Shown here in pieces: positions 1 through 11,197 of a DNA stretch of 64,000 nucleotides (positions are counted from its first letter, which is position 1; the number at the start of each line of letters is the position of its first letter). This stretch comes from Brachypodium distachyon (Eukaryota; Streptophyta; Magnoliopsida; Poales; Poaceae). The DNA lies in contig NC_016134.3 in assembly GCF_000005505.3 (NCBI RefSeq), forward strand, positions 35,092,150 through 35,156,149, given 5' to 3'. Under the pieces are notes generated by a model. That model saw nothing but the letters and a program-made list of their open reading frames with translations. It was not told the origin of the DNA and ran no database searches. The translations under genes and the position numbers were made by a program.

Positions 1-179
1 TTAACACAAGCGTAATACATGTAAAATCATCGTCAACAACGAACTTAACACAAACAGGCACGCTGCCACAAGCGCGTCAAATAGCAACACAACAGCGAGC
101 GCTGCGACTGAGCAAATTATCAAAAGTACAACATAAATTGAAGTTCCGCGAAGCAGTGAGGGTAAGGAGGTGTGAATAC

Positions 180-562
180 CTGATAGGATCGGCGGCAGCC
201 GGAGTCCACGATTGGGTGAAGAGGGTGTCTCCTCTCGTCGTCTCGAACACGGCGAACTCCCTCCTGCTCCTCCCCATCCCCGCCGCCTCCGCTTCCTCCT
301 GCAGCCTCCGGATCGCCATGTCCCGCCTCACCGCCGCGTCCATCTCCACCGGCCCCCTCCACCACCTCTTCTCCTCCTCCTCCCCTTCCTCAGCCGCGGC
401 CGCCATCTCCGATGCGCGAGACACAGCGACGCAGAGCCGCCGCTCCCTCGTGGCGACAGGCAGCGGGATGACGACCCGTACCACTGCCGACAACCGCGGC
501 GCCGGCGCCGGCCGGAGCGAGGGAAGCGCCCTGCCCGCCGGTGAGGCTGCCGGGGCCCGCAT
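180..562 (-). CDS. Alpha/beta-hydrolase (monoacylglycerol lipase-like), first exon only
   Basis: First coding exon, read on the minus strand from the ATG at 562 to a GT donor just after 180 (CAG|GTATTC), giving 127 codons plus two bases. Residues 1 to about 52 are rich in Ala, Pro, Arg and Ser and look like a plastid transit peptide. Then follow an acidic Glu-rich stretch and RRDMAIRRLQEEAEAAGM, and the exon closes with FETTRGDTLFTQSWTP. That last block is what plant monoacylglycerol lipase / caffeoylshikimate esterase-like hydrolases carry just before the strand leading to the oxyanion HG motif (family knowledge). These enzymes hydrolyse acylglycerol or related esters with a Ser-Asp-His triad. 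The GxSxG nucleophile and the rest of the triad would be in later exons beyond the left edge, so activity cannot be judged. In-frame reading past 180 is intron. Confidence 0.78.
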
Positions 563-968
563 GTCGGCCGGGCGCCGCGGCTAGGTCGCTCCGAGTAGGA
601 GAAACCGAACCGTTGATCCAAAGGCGCGGTTTGAATGGAACAGTGGGAGCGCAAGGGATCTCGCGATGGAAGCTTCCCTTCTCCGGTGGCTCCGAAATCT
701 CCCGTCAAATCTCTCCGTCTCGCCGTCTCGGTGTCTCCTTCTAATCTTCTTCTTTCCGAGCTTTTATATTTAGCGAGGAGTACGAGTTTAGACGAAGTTT
801 TACATTCCTCGTGGCACTTGGTCTAACGCGGAGTTGGGGGAGGTGGGACCCTGGGTGCTGCGCTGGATTGCGTACAGTACGGTGACGATGACACGTAGGT
901 CTACAAACACAACAGTCAGGCAGGTGCACTGGGCACACCCTGGACCGGCTGTAACCGTCTAATGCCGG
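563..968. other. Upstream region of the hydrolase gene
   Basis: Between the hydrolase start codon and the first repeats. It should hold the 5' UTR and core promoter of the minus-strand gene. Pyrimidine-rich runs (ctccgtctcgccgtctc) on the plus strand read as purine-rich on the gene strand. No convincing TATA box or other gene was found. Confidence 0.4.
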
Positions 969-1509
969 CACTGATTGGATTTCACTTATTGACATCAGCT
1001 GCATTAGACCCCGCACGTCAGTGCCACCTATTTAGGAATATAAAAAAACTTAGAAATGTAATTTATATGGTCTTGTATTCTACATTTTTGATACCCAATA
1101 ACAACCAAAACAACACTGATTGGATTCCACTTATTGACATCAGCTACATTGAACCCCGCCCATTTAGGGCCTATTCGGTTTGTAGGATTTTGGATTCATG
1201 GGAATAAGAAAAGTAAAATATTGAGATGTCATGCCCACTTCAATCCTTTGGAATTTTAAATGAGGTCTCACCTAATGTGTAGATCCTTAAGAATTAGTTT
1301 AATTTGAGACCAATCCTTACGAATTTAAAACCTCAATTCTTATGAAACGAATGCTACCCATAGGAAACATCCTTAGTTCTGAATTCCTGTGAAAATCCTC
1401 TAAAATTCCCGCAAACTGAATGAGCCCTTAGGAATATGAAAAAACTTAGAAATGTAATTTATATCGTCTTGTATTCTACATTTTTGATACCCAATAACAA
1501 CCAAAACAA
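969..1509. repeat. 145-bp tandem duplication, second copy split by a MITE
   Basis: Copy 1 runs 969-1113. Copy 2 starts at 1114, is interrupted after 1166 and resumes at 1431, ending near 1509. Both copies share cactgattggatttcactt-type sequence at the left and tacccaataacaaccaaaac at the right, with a few substitutions and about a 10-bp gap. The uninterrupted copy 1 contains the join atttaggaata, the pre-insertion state of the site occupied in copy 2. Confidence 0.85.
1167..1427. mobile_element. Tourist-like MITE with TTA target duplication
   Basis: 261-bp element with terminal inverted repeats GGGCCTATTCGGTTTG (left) and, reverse-complemented, GGGCTCATTCAGTTTG (right). It is flanked on both sides by TTA (1164-1166 and 1428-1430). 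TTA duplication and G-rich ends are typical of PIF/Harbinger-derived Tourist elements. No coding capacity. The neighbouring tandem copy supplies the empty site. Confidence 0.85.
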
Positions 1510-1864
1510 CTTTGCAGTTTGGTTACATCATAGCAAATGCATATTAGTACTGTCTCTTAAGAGATTGGAGTCAGATGAGTTTTTTTATGCACTGTGGTGC
1601 AAATGAATTCTTTCACAAAATTTCAATGTGTTGCAACCCAACAAATCAAATGACCCAGATAAGAAAACATTTTTTACATTTTTCTTTTCAGTTTTCTTTG
1701 TATACTTTGAATCAAAGAGGTACTCCTACTCGCTTTAACCAAAGGCGGCTGACCATTAAAAAATATAATAAAATATTCTCTTCAGGTTTATAAGGCCTCC
1801 ATGCATTCTTGAGATGTAAATTTGACCAATAAAATGTGATTACGTGACACATAAATCATGTGAA
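1510..1864. other. AT-rich intergenic sequence, nothing recognised
   Basis: No protein-like reading frame, RNA gene or clear terminal repeat seen. It ends at the Helitron-like terminus at 1865. Confidence 0.4.
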
Positions 1865-1892
1865 CTAGATGATGCCCCGCACATTGTTGCGG
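1865..1892 (-). mobile_element. Helitron-like 3' terminus (minus orientation)
   Basis: Read on the minus strand: a short hairpin with stem CCGCA/TGCGG (1877-1892), then 8 nt, then CTAG followed by T. Helitrons end in a GC-rich hairpin shortly upstream of CTRR and insert between A and T (family knowledge). The 5' TC end was not located, so element length is unknown. Confidence 0.5.
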
Positions 1893-2421
1893 AAATTTTT
1901 AGTCAACAATAGAAGTGTTCCAAATTGAAAACATATAATAAAATTGTACATTCTTCACTTAGTGGGAATAGCTTGATGGAAGTAACATGCATGCATGTGC
2001 AAAAGTATGAGTTTTCCACTAAATATGTGTGAACAAATTAATTATGTGATGATGTGGCATGCTTGCATGTTTAGAGAAATCAAGTAGTGGTTTGCTTCTA
2101 CTTAGATATAGAAGATTTGTATTCCAAAGAAATTTTCAACAATATATTTTAAATAAACAATAGCTCCTATATTAGTTATTTAATTGATAATCAAAGTCAA
2201 ATCTCAAAATGTGAGGCTTTCTCTGCTTTATGGGTCCAAACTCTACTTTTGACTTCATGCACACCATTTCATGTAATTGGAGTACGCAAAGTTAGGTGAT
2301 GCAAGCTTAAAGATTTCTTCCATTGATACACATACGTGAGTCGATGCAAAGTTATTGGAAAACTCCGACATTTCATTGAGATGAGAGTGTATGTGTATGT
2401 GACTGATGAAATTAATCGATA
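1893..2421. other. AT-rich sequence between two Helitron-like termini
   Basis: May be the body of the element whose 3' end is at 1865, but no 5' end or coding sequence was recognised. Confidence 0.3.
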
Positions 2422-2449
2422 CTAGCTAAGTGCCCGTGCATTGCAACGG
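2422..2449 (-). mobile_element. Second Helitron-like 3' terminus (minus orientation)
   Basis: Minus strand reads a near-palindrome CCGTTGCAATGCACGG (2434-2449), then GCACTTAG, then CTAG followed by T. Same architecture as the site at 1865, and the class of CCCGTGCATTGCAACGG sequence is common in grass intergenic DNA. The 5' end is not identified. Confidence 0.5.
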
Positions 2450-2984
2450 AGACATAAATATTCCAACGATCACGCTAGTGTCAAATATAGGTTAAGCATG
2501 TTCATTCAGCCACTAGTTTTTCTTTTTTCAGAACATAGTTGACAAGCCATTCCGTACTGCTAGTATGTAGTAACATGCAGGCAAACTTCACATTAAATTG
2601 TAGCACTAAATTATTCAGATTTTCTTTTATGTCCATACTTTGGTACGATGAACAACAACGAATTTACATCCCTAATCAATTATTCTTTTTTCCCAACAAT
2701 TAGTGAGCTCCTCCTCGAAAAGAAAAGAAGGAAAAAGGCAAGTTTCAAAGGGCATTGTAAAACTTCTCTTATAAAAAACTAAAACGCCTACAAACGAAAA
2801 ACGTTGAGTTACTTGTATGAAAAACAAGGTAAAATGTAAGGATCTATTTGATTGCCCTGTCTCTATTCTTGAGTAGCTCATAGCCATATCAAGGACATCA
2901 CAATATAAATAATCTTATGATGGACAAATGATAGAGTGAAAGAGAACAAGCATATGACAAAATATAGAAGAGGAGGGGATTGGA

Positions 2985-3490
2985 TCGGGTCAGAGATTCC
3001 CTTGTGACCTGAGCAAATAGTCTTCCTATATATCCTTCTAGATGCCCTCGAAGTAATCAACCCTACGAAACTCATAAAACATAGTGTTGTAAGTAACATT
3101 GCCCGCACCAATTCCCTTGTGATCCATCTCAAAACATCACCGTCATCTCAGACCAGAAATACCTTGCCTCACAATACATAGGCTAGTGTGAGTGTGAGCT
3201 CCGTGGTCAGGAATCACTCCGCACAACTCCATTTCATCAAACAAGCAACTTGCACAAGCTCTGTATGTTAGCATGGTGAAAATCTGGGGCATCGTCTTGA
3301 AAGTCTCCCTCTTGTGCATTTCTTCGAGCAGCTTGAGGGCGTCAAGAAAGGAAGAAACCTCCCTCTTTCGCAGCAGGTGTCCATCCTCGAGCAGTATGGC
3401 ACGGGCTCCAGGACGAAAACGCGTAGCACGGCGTCATGCATGGTAGAACAGATCGAGCACCTGGGCAAGGCCAGCATCCTTGAACTCCAC
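2985..3490 (-). pseudogene. PPR-like protein fragment, degenerate
   Basis: Minus-strand translation from 3490 gives a protein-like text with VEFKDAGLAQVLDLFYHA, then an in-frame TGA. It continues with FLDALKLLEEMHKRETF, TMLTYRACASCLFDEME and, after a frame change, NVTYNTMFYEFRRVDYFEGI followed by TAG. The F/Y-N/T-x-L-I/M-Y pattern with VTYNTMFY, and the spacing, are those of pentatricopeptide repeats, organellar RNA-binding modules. Several stops and frame breaks show it is not functional. The GC-rich stretch to about 3665 on the same strand may be its former 5' part. No introns are evident, so it may be a retrocopy or a transposon-captured fragment. Confidence 0.55.
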
Positions 3491-4354
3491 GTCTGGTGTC
3501 ATGGCCCACTTTCGGTGGTTGCCATGGAGCTTCATGTTCGGCGGTTGCCATGGAGCTCGACGTGCAATTGCAGTGCTAACCACGCAGTCCACCCAAGCCT
3601 CTGGCTCGCCATGGCCGCACGTGCCCAAATCGATTGCTGCTCCGCTGCCGTATGGCTACGCCGCCATGGCCGTCGTCCTAGCTTCGGCTTCTGGAGCTAT
3701 GGGAGAAGAGGCGGCGAGCGGAGGGAGAGAGGAGGCGATGCAGCTGCGGGGAGGGGCAGAGGGCTGGCGGCTCGTTGAGGAGGAGGGTTTGGGGTGGCGG
3801 CGGCTTGATAAAGAGATGAGGGGATTACGTGTCAAAAAAAGAGAGGAGGGGATTATTGAGTTTGACTTACGAGGGTCGACGGACTCAGACTGCCAATTAA
3901 AGAATAGTATATGCTTGTATACACAATGGGTCCCATCGGGTAACAAAGGTGAGGCTTAGGACGTTATGGCTAGACGGTGAACCGGACACCGGGTCTAGAA
4001 TCATTTTCGTTGTTGTGTTTCATGTATGCATTGTGTGTGACACCCCCAATTATGAAATGAGATTTATGTGTGTTGCAAACTTTCTAAGTTTACACCTCTT
4101 GCAATAGGTAGGTGGGGGGGGGGGGGCACACTGGTAGTACATGTAAAAAAAATGCATTAAAAAATCTCAACCTTTCCTAACTAATATAAATATACTTTTG
4201 GCTGATAAGATGAAAGACATCGCACATGTTGCTAAATACAGAGTTTTTCCAACATAGTTCGTGCATTTTTACTGTGCCACATCCAAAAACTCAACTTAAA
4301 TCTTAACAAGTCGTGTGTGTCAGTGTGTGTTACCTGTTTTTTTTTGTACAATGT
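3491..4354. other. Intergenic: GC-rich remnant then AT-rich sequence
   Basis: 3491-3830 is GC-rich, with open frames on both strands and no conserved protein recognised. 3831-4354 is AT-rich and includes a homopolymer G run near 4113. No gene seen. Confidence 0.35.
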
Positions 4355-5054
4355 GCCATGACGCTCTACTCTTATGGAGTATTTTTTTTCTATTCTCACA
4401 TTTCCGGAATCTTGGTTTTGAAGATTGTTCTTCGAAGAGGTCATGACACTCTATTCTTGTGGAATATTTTTCTATTCTCACGTTTTTGAAATCTTGGTTT
4501 TGAAGATTGTTATTTGAAGAGGCCATGACGCTCTACTCTTAGGGCATCTCCAACAAGAGTACTTAGCAGATACTTATATTCTCTTTCTTGTTTTTTGGGT
4601 TGAGGTGGAACCAAAAGTTGAAGAGATGGTTTCTCCTGCAAGATACCACTATTACACGGGTACCAAGACTAGAAAAGAGGATGACAGTGGGACTGCTAGG
4701 AAAGAGAAAAGTATAAAATAAATAGCCTCTATATAATAAAGGACTTTGCTATCGCGCGACCATACGCGCATTAGCTGCCGTGCGCGTACGGTGTATGCCA
4801 CAAATTAAGGCATGCAGCAACCCGGGCATGCATTGCATGTGTGTGAGGGGAAAAATATGTGCACGCGAACAACTGGTTGCATGTTGTGTGTCAGGAAGAG
4901 AAATATGCTCATGCATGTCTATAACTTTGCTAATTTGAAACTTTAAAATATTATAACTCTTAAACCGTGTACTCGAATTACGATCTATTTTCACGGTTAG
5001 CTTTGTTTCGACGAGATTTTCAAAAGTAGATCACATATTGGTATGTTTTGTCAA

Positions 5055-5950
5055 TTTATTTTTTCGCTTAAAAATTACCACCTAATAATATATGAAATTG
5101 CCACCCTGATCCTAACAAGTTACCATGTGACAATCTCATACAAAATAGAATGGTAACTTGTGGGTCAAAGTTACCACGCTATAATACAAGAAGTTGCCAC
5201 CTTATTAGTAATAAATTATCACCGTGCATAACATGGCAACTTCTAGTGGTATAGGATGGTAAGTTGTGCATCATCGCCAGGTAACGGGAGAGTCCGAAAA
5301 AGTTTGTCGAAACGTAACAAAACGGGATCTAGATTTGAAGCTCTCGTCGTGACGAAGCCAACAGTGAAAATGATTGTAAATCAAACATTATGAATCTTCC
5401 AAATCAATTAGCACAACACTAATGTGCATGTGCAAGGTTGAGTATGTAGTATTTTTAAACTCTACGTAGAATACCTATCCATGACTTATACGAACGACAT
5501 GCAATTTCTTTTTCGCTTAAAAACTACAACCAAATAATACGTGAAATTGTCACCCTGATGTTAACAAGTTGCCATGTGGTAATCTCATTCAAGGATGTTA
5601 ACTTGTGGATCAAAGTTACCACACTATAATACATGAAGTTGCCACCTTGTTAGTAATAAGTCATCATCACGCATCACATGGCAACTTCTAGTAAAATAGG
5701 ATGGTAAGTCATGCATTATCGCCTGGTAACACGAGAGTTCGAAAAAAGGTTTACGAAATATACTAAGATGGGGTCTAGATTTGAAGTACTCGTCGAGGCA
5801 AAGCCAATGACGAAAACGGATTGTTAATCGGGCAAACGGTTTAAGCTACAGGACATTTTGAATCTTCCAAATCAATTAGTACAACACTAGTGCATACATG
5901 CATGGGTCACAATGCAGCATTTGTAAACTCTACTTGTGGCGAATATCCAT
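5055..5950. repeat. Diverged tandem duplication of about 450 bp
   Basis: Copy 1 (about 5055-5508) and copy 2 (about 5509-5950) share in order: ttcgcttaaaaa, gaaattgccaccctgat, ataggatggtaagt, gggtctagatttgaag and gaatcttccaaatcaatta. Roughly three quarters of positions agree by eye. It lies inside the nested element at 4542-6229. Confidence 0.75.
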
Positions 5951-5969
5951 CTGAGAAATCGACGTACGC

Positions 5970-6036
5970 GCGGAATGACTTAATCAACTAGTACATCCGG
6001 ACGCGGAATGACCTAATCAACTAGTACATTCGGACG
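5970..6036. repeat. 33-bp tandem repeat, two copies
   Basis: gcggaatgacttaatcaact at 5970 and gcggaatgacctaatcaact at 6003, each followed by agtacat(c/t)cggac. A recent local duplication. Confidence 0.85.
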
Positions 6037-6290
6037 GCTCGCTGAGTGAGTGGATGGAAGATGCCACCCTGGACACCTGCGCCCAACAGCAATCGTGCGC
6101 GCAAGACAACAAGGTAAAGAACGTCAGCTCGTTATGAAATAGGTATAATAGAAGAGAGATAAGATTAAAATAAAGAGATAAGTGATGACATGAAGCTATT
6201 TACGTGTTCCCGTTAAAGATAAGATGCCCTTCTATTCTCACATTTTTGGATCTTGGTTTCCAAGATTGTTCTTTGAAGAGGCAAGGCAAC

Positions 6291-6666
6291 GCTTGCCCCG
6301 TCCAACAAAAGCTTTCGTTGTTTCTTCTCGGTCGGATCCAAAGCAAACATAAGCGTTACTCTGATCTGCACCCTCCATTTGGAATACTAATAAATTTGCA
6401 CTGCGCACTCACATCTGCTTGGCACATGGCATCGCACGCGTCATTTTCCCACACCCGCTCCGTTTCGATCAAGCAAGTGCGCGACGGCGACTTGCCGCCC
6501 GGGACCGCCTAGACCCGGTCCACCGCTCCCCACCTAAAAAGGAAACCGGAAGCATGTAACCATCCGTTTGCTCCAATTCGTTCATGGGATAGCTCCCGAA
6601 GACCCGAACCAAACAAATCGAATCCCAATCGCCGGAGGCGGAAGCCCGCATCGAACTCGGTCGGTA
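6291..6666 (+). promoter_or_regulatory. Upstream region and 5' UTR of the annexin gene
   Basis: Directly precedes the annexin ATG at 6667. Pyrimidine- and GC-rich toward the gene. No unambiguous TATA box seen; limits are inferred from the end of the repeat and the start codon. Confidence 0.4.
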
Positions 6667-9600
6667 ATGGCGAGCCTCACCGTGCCGCCGGGCCCCCCTA
6701 ACCCTCGCCAGGACGCCATCGAACTGCACAAGGCCTTCAAAGGTCCGCGTCTTTCCCCTCCGATTTTTTCCCCGTAAATCGCGTTTTTGGTTCAATTCGG
6801 CCGGAGAATACGGCTAGCGCGGCTGTAGGCGGTGTTTTCGCGGCCGCAGGGAGGCTGCGCTAGACTGTAGTTTTGAACGACTGCAGTTTCGTTGCAGCGG
6901 TTTGTGTGATACCTAAATGTTAGCCGAGTCTCAGATGAGTTGAGGAGCTGCGAGAAACGTTTCAGGTAGAAATTGCTGTTTCTATCGAGCGGCTGCTCGG
7001 ATTAAATTTTCAGAGGACGAAAGGGATGGTGGTCGGTTAGATTTTGTTTTCTGAAAATTGCTGTGGAGGAGTTCTGGTGGAGGTGAACTTCTTGTTAGAA
7101 ACCTAGAGCTTCACATGTTCAAATAGTTAGAGGTCAGAATGGACTGAAGTCGGGATCGTGATATATTTCAAGTTGCAGTGATGGTAACTGCAGTACTGCA
7201 CCGACTGAGGAACATCTGTTTGACCTGTTCTGAATAGAATTTGGAGTCAAGTGGATTGATATAAGATCAAGGAGAGACGAGTTCTGTCCTGAGAGACGGT
7301 GCTTCGGGACGAAGTGCCATAAGTGTATAATTTTGATGTTCACATAAATAAGAATTCGGTGTATGCAATATTTATGGGCTATTGTCGTGTATAATAATTG
7401 TGATTACTGGTATCCTGGTTCACAACTTGATATATTGCCTCCTAAATTTCCTTTTCTTTTATTATTTGTTTCCTTCTTATCCCTTCCAATTATGCATTCC
7501 TTCCCCTCAAACATCCCAACCATCCCCATATGTTCGTAGTAGCTTAATATTCAAATTGCCAACTGCTTAGTGCCCCCCATGAAAGGCTCAGCATCTGATC
7601 AAGGTGCTTTCAAGAATTTATTTGCTATGGATGAACCACTTATTATGGATGACAGCTACTACCTATGGCATAATGGTGATGTAGGAGTTTCCATGGCAGT
7701 GGAACTTGGGTGTTGTAACTATTGAAGTTGTGTCCCCTATTGTACCAATACTACTCAAGTTGTACTGCCGATTTCCATGATTATTTGCACGGTGCACCCT
7801 TACCGTACATATAAGTACATATTTTGCTAGCAACCGTGTCATAATATGCAGTCTAGTGGCAAAACAGCATGTTTAGCAGCAAGTTCACAAAAGGTGCCTT
7901 TTGAGATGGCAAGATAGTACTTCCATTTTGAAGCCAAAGGTATCATTACAGTTGGTGAGTAGTGAGCATTATTGTTTAATAATATGAAGTTCAGTTTGTT
8001 TCCTGAGGTACCTTTACCAATGCTACTGTTTCTGTAACATAAGTTATTCTTCAGATAGGGCAGGACTTAATAAATATGCTCTTGTAATGCCTGGTTGCCG
8101 TGATCAACTGAGAATGAATAGTCAAGAAAGTTGCCTCAGCAATTTACTGGCTTGCACAAATTCTATATTTTTACTGGCTTGCAAAATAGAAAGAAAAAAA
8201 CTTCTTTATTCATTTCAATCTTCATCATTTGTCTTCTTTATTAGTAAGTACTCCCTCCGATCCTAAATTCTTCTTTACTTCCTGATTATGATTTATTTTG
8301 GTTTGGTTGCCATTCTTACAGGGTTTGGCTGTGATAGTACAGCAGTTACAAATATACTTGGTCACCGCGACTCAATGCAACGCGGATACATTCAACATGA
8401 ATACAAAACTATGTATTCTGAGGAACTTTCGCGGCGTATATCATCTGAACTCAGTGGAAACCACAAGGTATGGATTCTTTTTCCTTTTTGAATAATAAAT
8501 CAAATTGTCAGATAGTTACACTAGCAGAAGCTGTATGGTTAATCACATATATAACAGATGCACTGAATAGAAGTACTGATTTGCATAGCTACTTCTATAA
8601 TTGTTAGCCAAAACTGTGTTACTTCAGTTCGCAGTATAGTTGAACTACTCAGTTATTGTGCTAGATATGGCTAACCTTATGGTATATGTTTCCAGAAAGC
8701 AATGTCGCTCTGGATTCTTGATCCTGCTGGACGTGATGCAACTGTTTTGAGAGAAGCTCTGAGTGCCGACTCTCTTGATTTGAGAGCAGCTACTGATATC
8801 ATATGTTCCAGGACACCATCACAGCTGCAAATAATGAAACAGACATATTATGCAAAGTTTGGTACATATGTTGAACATGATATTAGTCAGCAAACAACTG
8901 GCGATCATCAGAAGGTTTTGTTTCTTATTAGAGTATTTGTTTTATGTTTGCTTAACTTCTTCATCTGATGCATGAAACTTGAAAAACATTTGAATTGCAT
9001 ACTTCGGTGTAGCATTTTTCTGGAGAGTAAAATGCGTTGGAGGTCCTATAAGTATCACTGGTATGCCAAATTAGTCCTAATAATATAAAAGTGCATATTA
9101 GGTCCAGAAAGTATATAAATGAGTCACCTGAGGTCCCAAATCAACCAGCTCATCTTTGACCTGCATATGTGGACCTCCACCACGTTGAAGGAGTGCAGCC
9201 ACCTCATCTTCTCCAACTCCTGCGAGATATTGGTCGCCAGATTTTGCTGCGTGTTCTTCGGTATATTGCAGTTACTAGTGAAATGCTAGCTTGGTGCCAT
9301 TTTGTACTTCCATTTTGTATGTTGATACCAAGCTGACTGCTGCATCGGTTTTCCTTACAATTTGTTAATCAGTAAACATGTAGTATATATGTCCAAATTT
9401 GAGTTATACGTTCTGTGCTAATGAATGAGATAATGTATATTTCAGATCTTACTAGCCTACATAGGGATTCCACGATATGAAGGACCTGAGGTTGATCCCA
9501 CTATAGTGACACATGATGCGAAGGACCTGTACAAAGCTGGTGAGAAAAAGCTGGGAACAGATGAGAAAACCTTCATCCGGATCTTCACTGAACGCAGTTG

Positions 9601-11197
9601 GGCACACATGGCAGCTGTTGCTTCTGCTTACCATCACATGTATGATCGGTCATTAGAGAAGGTAACACTATTGTCTATTTGTCTGTTTCCCTCTCCCATA
9701 TACATTTTGGTGCTCTCTTGGAGTGTAATCACAAGTTTTCCTTACTGATGATAGGTTGTGAAGAGTGAAACATCTGGAAATTTTGAAGTTGCTCTGCTAA
9801 CCATCCTCAGGTGTGCTGAGAATCCAGCGAAGTATTTTGCTAAGGTATCTCATTCGTGCTGTTCTCAGAAAAGAATATGTAAACATCATGATCTGATAGC
9901 AAGAAGCAAGTCGTATTTTGTGTTCAATAGAAGTACAACAGAACCTTTTTTGTGTCACAAGATTAATTTTAGAAATCCGGACAATCAATATCAGCTGTTC
10001 CATCATGTACTGAGCATAAATCCTGCAGGATCCTTCTGGGCGCTGGAGTTATCTTTATTTACTTTTTCATGCTACCTATTTTCAGTGAATATTTTAGTCA
10101 TAATCCCAACATGACATCTTCTGCAAGGACTTTCGAGTAGGCACATGACTAGCTTGCTTTGGTATGTGTTAAGATTAATTTTAGCATGTGATCAATTAGT
10201 TTAATCACGTGTTAATTAGCATAATGACGGTTGATTAGCAACCGACGCCTATTCCCTTTAACCCACGATTTTCCCCTGCCTTCTCCCGTACGGGCGCGTG
10301 TGCCCAAAACTAAGGACGCCCGTGCATGCACATGCACCTCTTACAAATGTATGTATTCAGCACCAATCAATGAAACGGACACGATTTCATTCTCAATCTC
10401 ATTTACTCTCGACACGTTATCACACACGTAGTCTCTAACAACACAGAGCAATAACAGAGAAGAAGAAAGGGAAAAACGTGCGTTAAAGGTAGGCGTCGGT
10501 TGCTAATCAACCGTCATTAGTGCTAATTAACACGTGATTAAACTAATTGATCACATGCTAAAACTAATCTTAACATTATGTTTGGTGCCTAACTTCCTTT
10601 ATACCCCGTAACTGCACTAGGCGCTAACTTCCTATTTACTCCTACAAAGATTTCAACTGGTGGCGGCAGCCCGTCACCTTCAGGCCTCGACGCCTGTTAG
10701 ATCTGACATAAACAGTTGAGATATGAGCAGATATAAATGCCTTTATATGACTTTAATTCTTTTTAATCCGTGTGAAATCAATAGCAATTCACGTCTGTTG
10801 TGCTAGCATCATTGATATGGAAATGTTGCTACTGGGCTATGCCTTCATCATTGTGATTATCTGCATATGCAGTGGTCCGAGACTCAAATTAACTGATAAC
10901 ACTATCAGTCGAATCATCTTTATTAAATCTCTTAGCAGGGCACCATCTCCTGCATTGTTAATCTTGACAGTTCTTTTGTGAACAATGTTAAATCAGGTGT
11001 TAAGAAAGTCCATGAAAGGTCTAGGTACTGATGACAAGACACTTATAAGGGTTGTCGTAACGAGGACTGAGATTGATATGCAATATATCAAGGCAGAATA
11101 CTACAAGAAATACAAAAAGCCATTAGGTGATGCTATCCATTCCGAAACATCAGGAGGTTATCGGACATTCCTGCTATCTCTTGTTGGTGGCCATTAG
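6667..11197 (+). CDS. Annexin, complete six-exon gene
   Basis: Exons 6667-6742, 8322-8467, 8696-8914, 9446-9661, 9755-9844 and 10997-11197 join through GT-AG introns to 315 codons plus TAG, the usual plant annexin length. Four annexin repeats can be followed. Repeat I carries KGFGCD (residues 25-30) with SLWILDP, repeat III KKLGTD (181-186) and repeat IV KGLGTD (256-261), each a type II calcium-site loop. The glycine-loop is lost in repeat II. SETSG occurs in repeats III and IV, about where the calcium-coordinating acidic residue lies. Annexins bind acidic phospholipid membranes in a calcium-dependent manner and act at the plasma membrane, in exocytosis and in stress responses (family knowledge). 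The start is fixed by the MASLTVPP N-terminus, matching the short annexin head. Intron 1 is 1.6 kb and intron 5 carries a MITE. The subfamily is not certain; the short C-terminus FLLSLVGGH is typical of plant annexins. Confidence 0.96.
10168..10574. mobile_element. Foldback MITE in annexin intron 5
   Basis: About 90-bp inverted arms. The left begins gttaagattaattttagcat and includes acggttgattagcaaccgac. The right is its near-perfect reverse complement, ending ctaaaactaatcttaac. The roughly 220-bp spacer has no coding potential. A possible TATGT flanking repeat (10163-10167 and just right of the element) would be the target duplication, but the right boundary is then offset by two bases. Confidence 0.8.

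Larger units (their letters stand above)
4542..6229. mobile_element. Nested non-autonomous element with GGGCATCT ends
   Basis: Begins GGGCATCTCCAACAAG and ends AAGATGCCC, which reads GGGCATCTTATC in reverse complement. Its outer arms (4542-4740 and about 6125-6229) look like a MITE of some 300 bp. The middle (about 4745-6120) looks like a later insertion starting with a cgcgcgaccatacgcgc-type sequence. No coding capacity. About 12 bp of the host repeat unit is missing at the junction, so no clean target duplication is visible. Confidence 0.55.
4355..6290. repeat. About 83-bp tandem repeat, third unit split by an insertion
   Basis: Units start at 4355 (gccatgacgctctactctt), 4440 (gtcatgacactctattctt) and 4522. 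The third breaks after 4541 and resumes at 6230 with ttctattctcacatttttgg, running to about 6290. Units 1 and 2 contain the uninterrupted join, so 4542-6229 is an insertion into unit 3. Confidence 0.8.
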
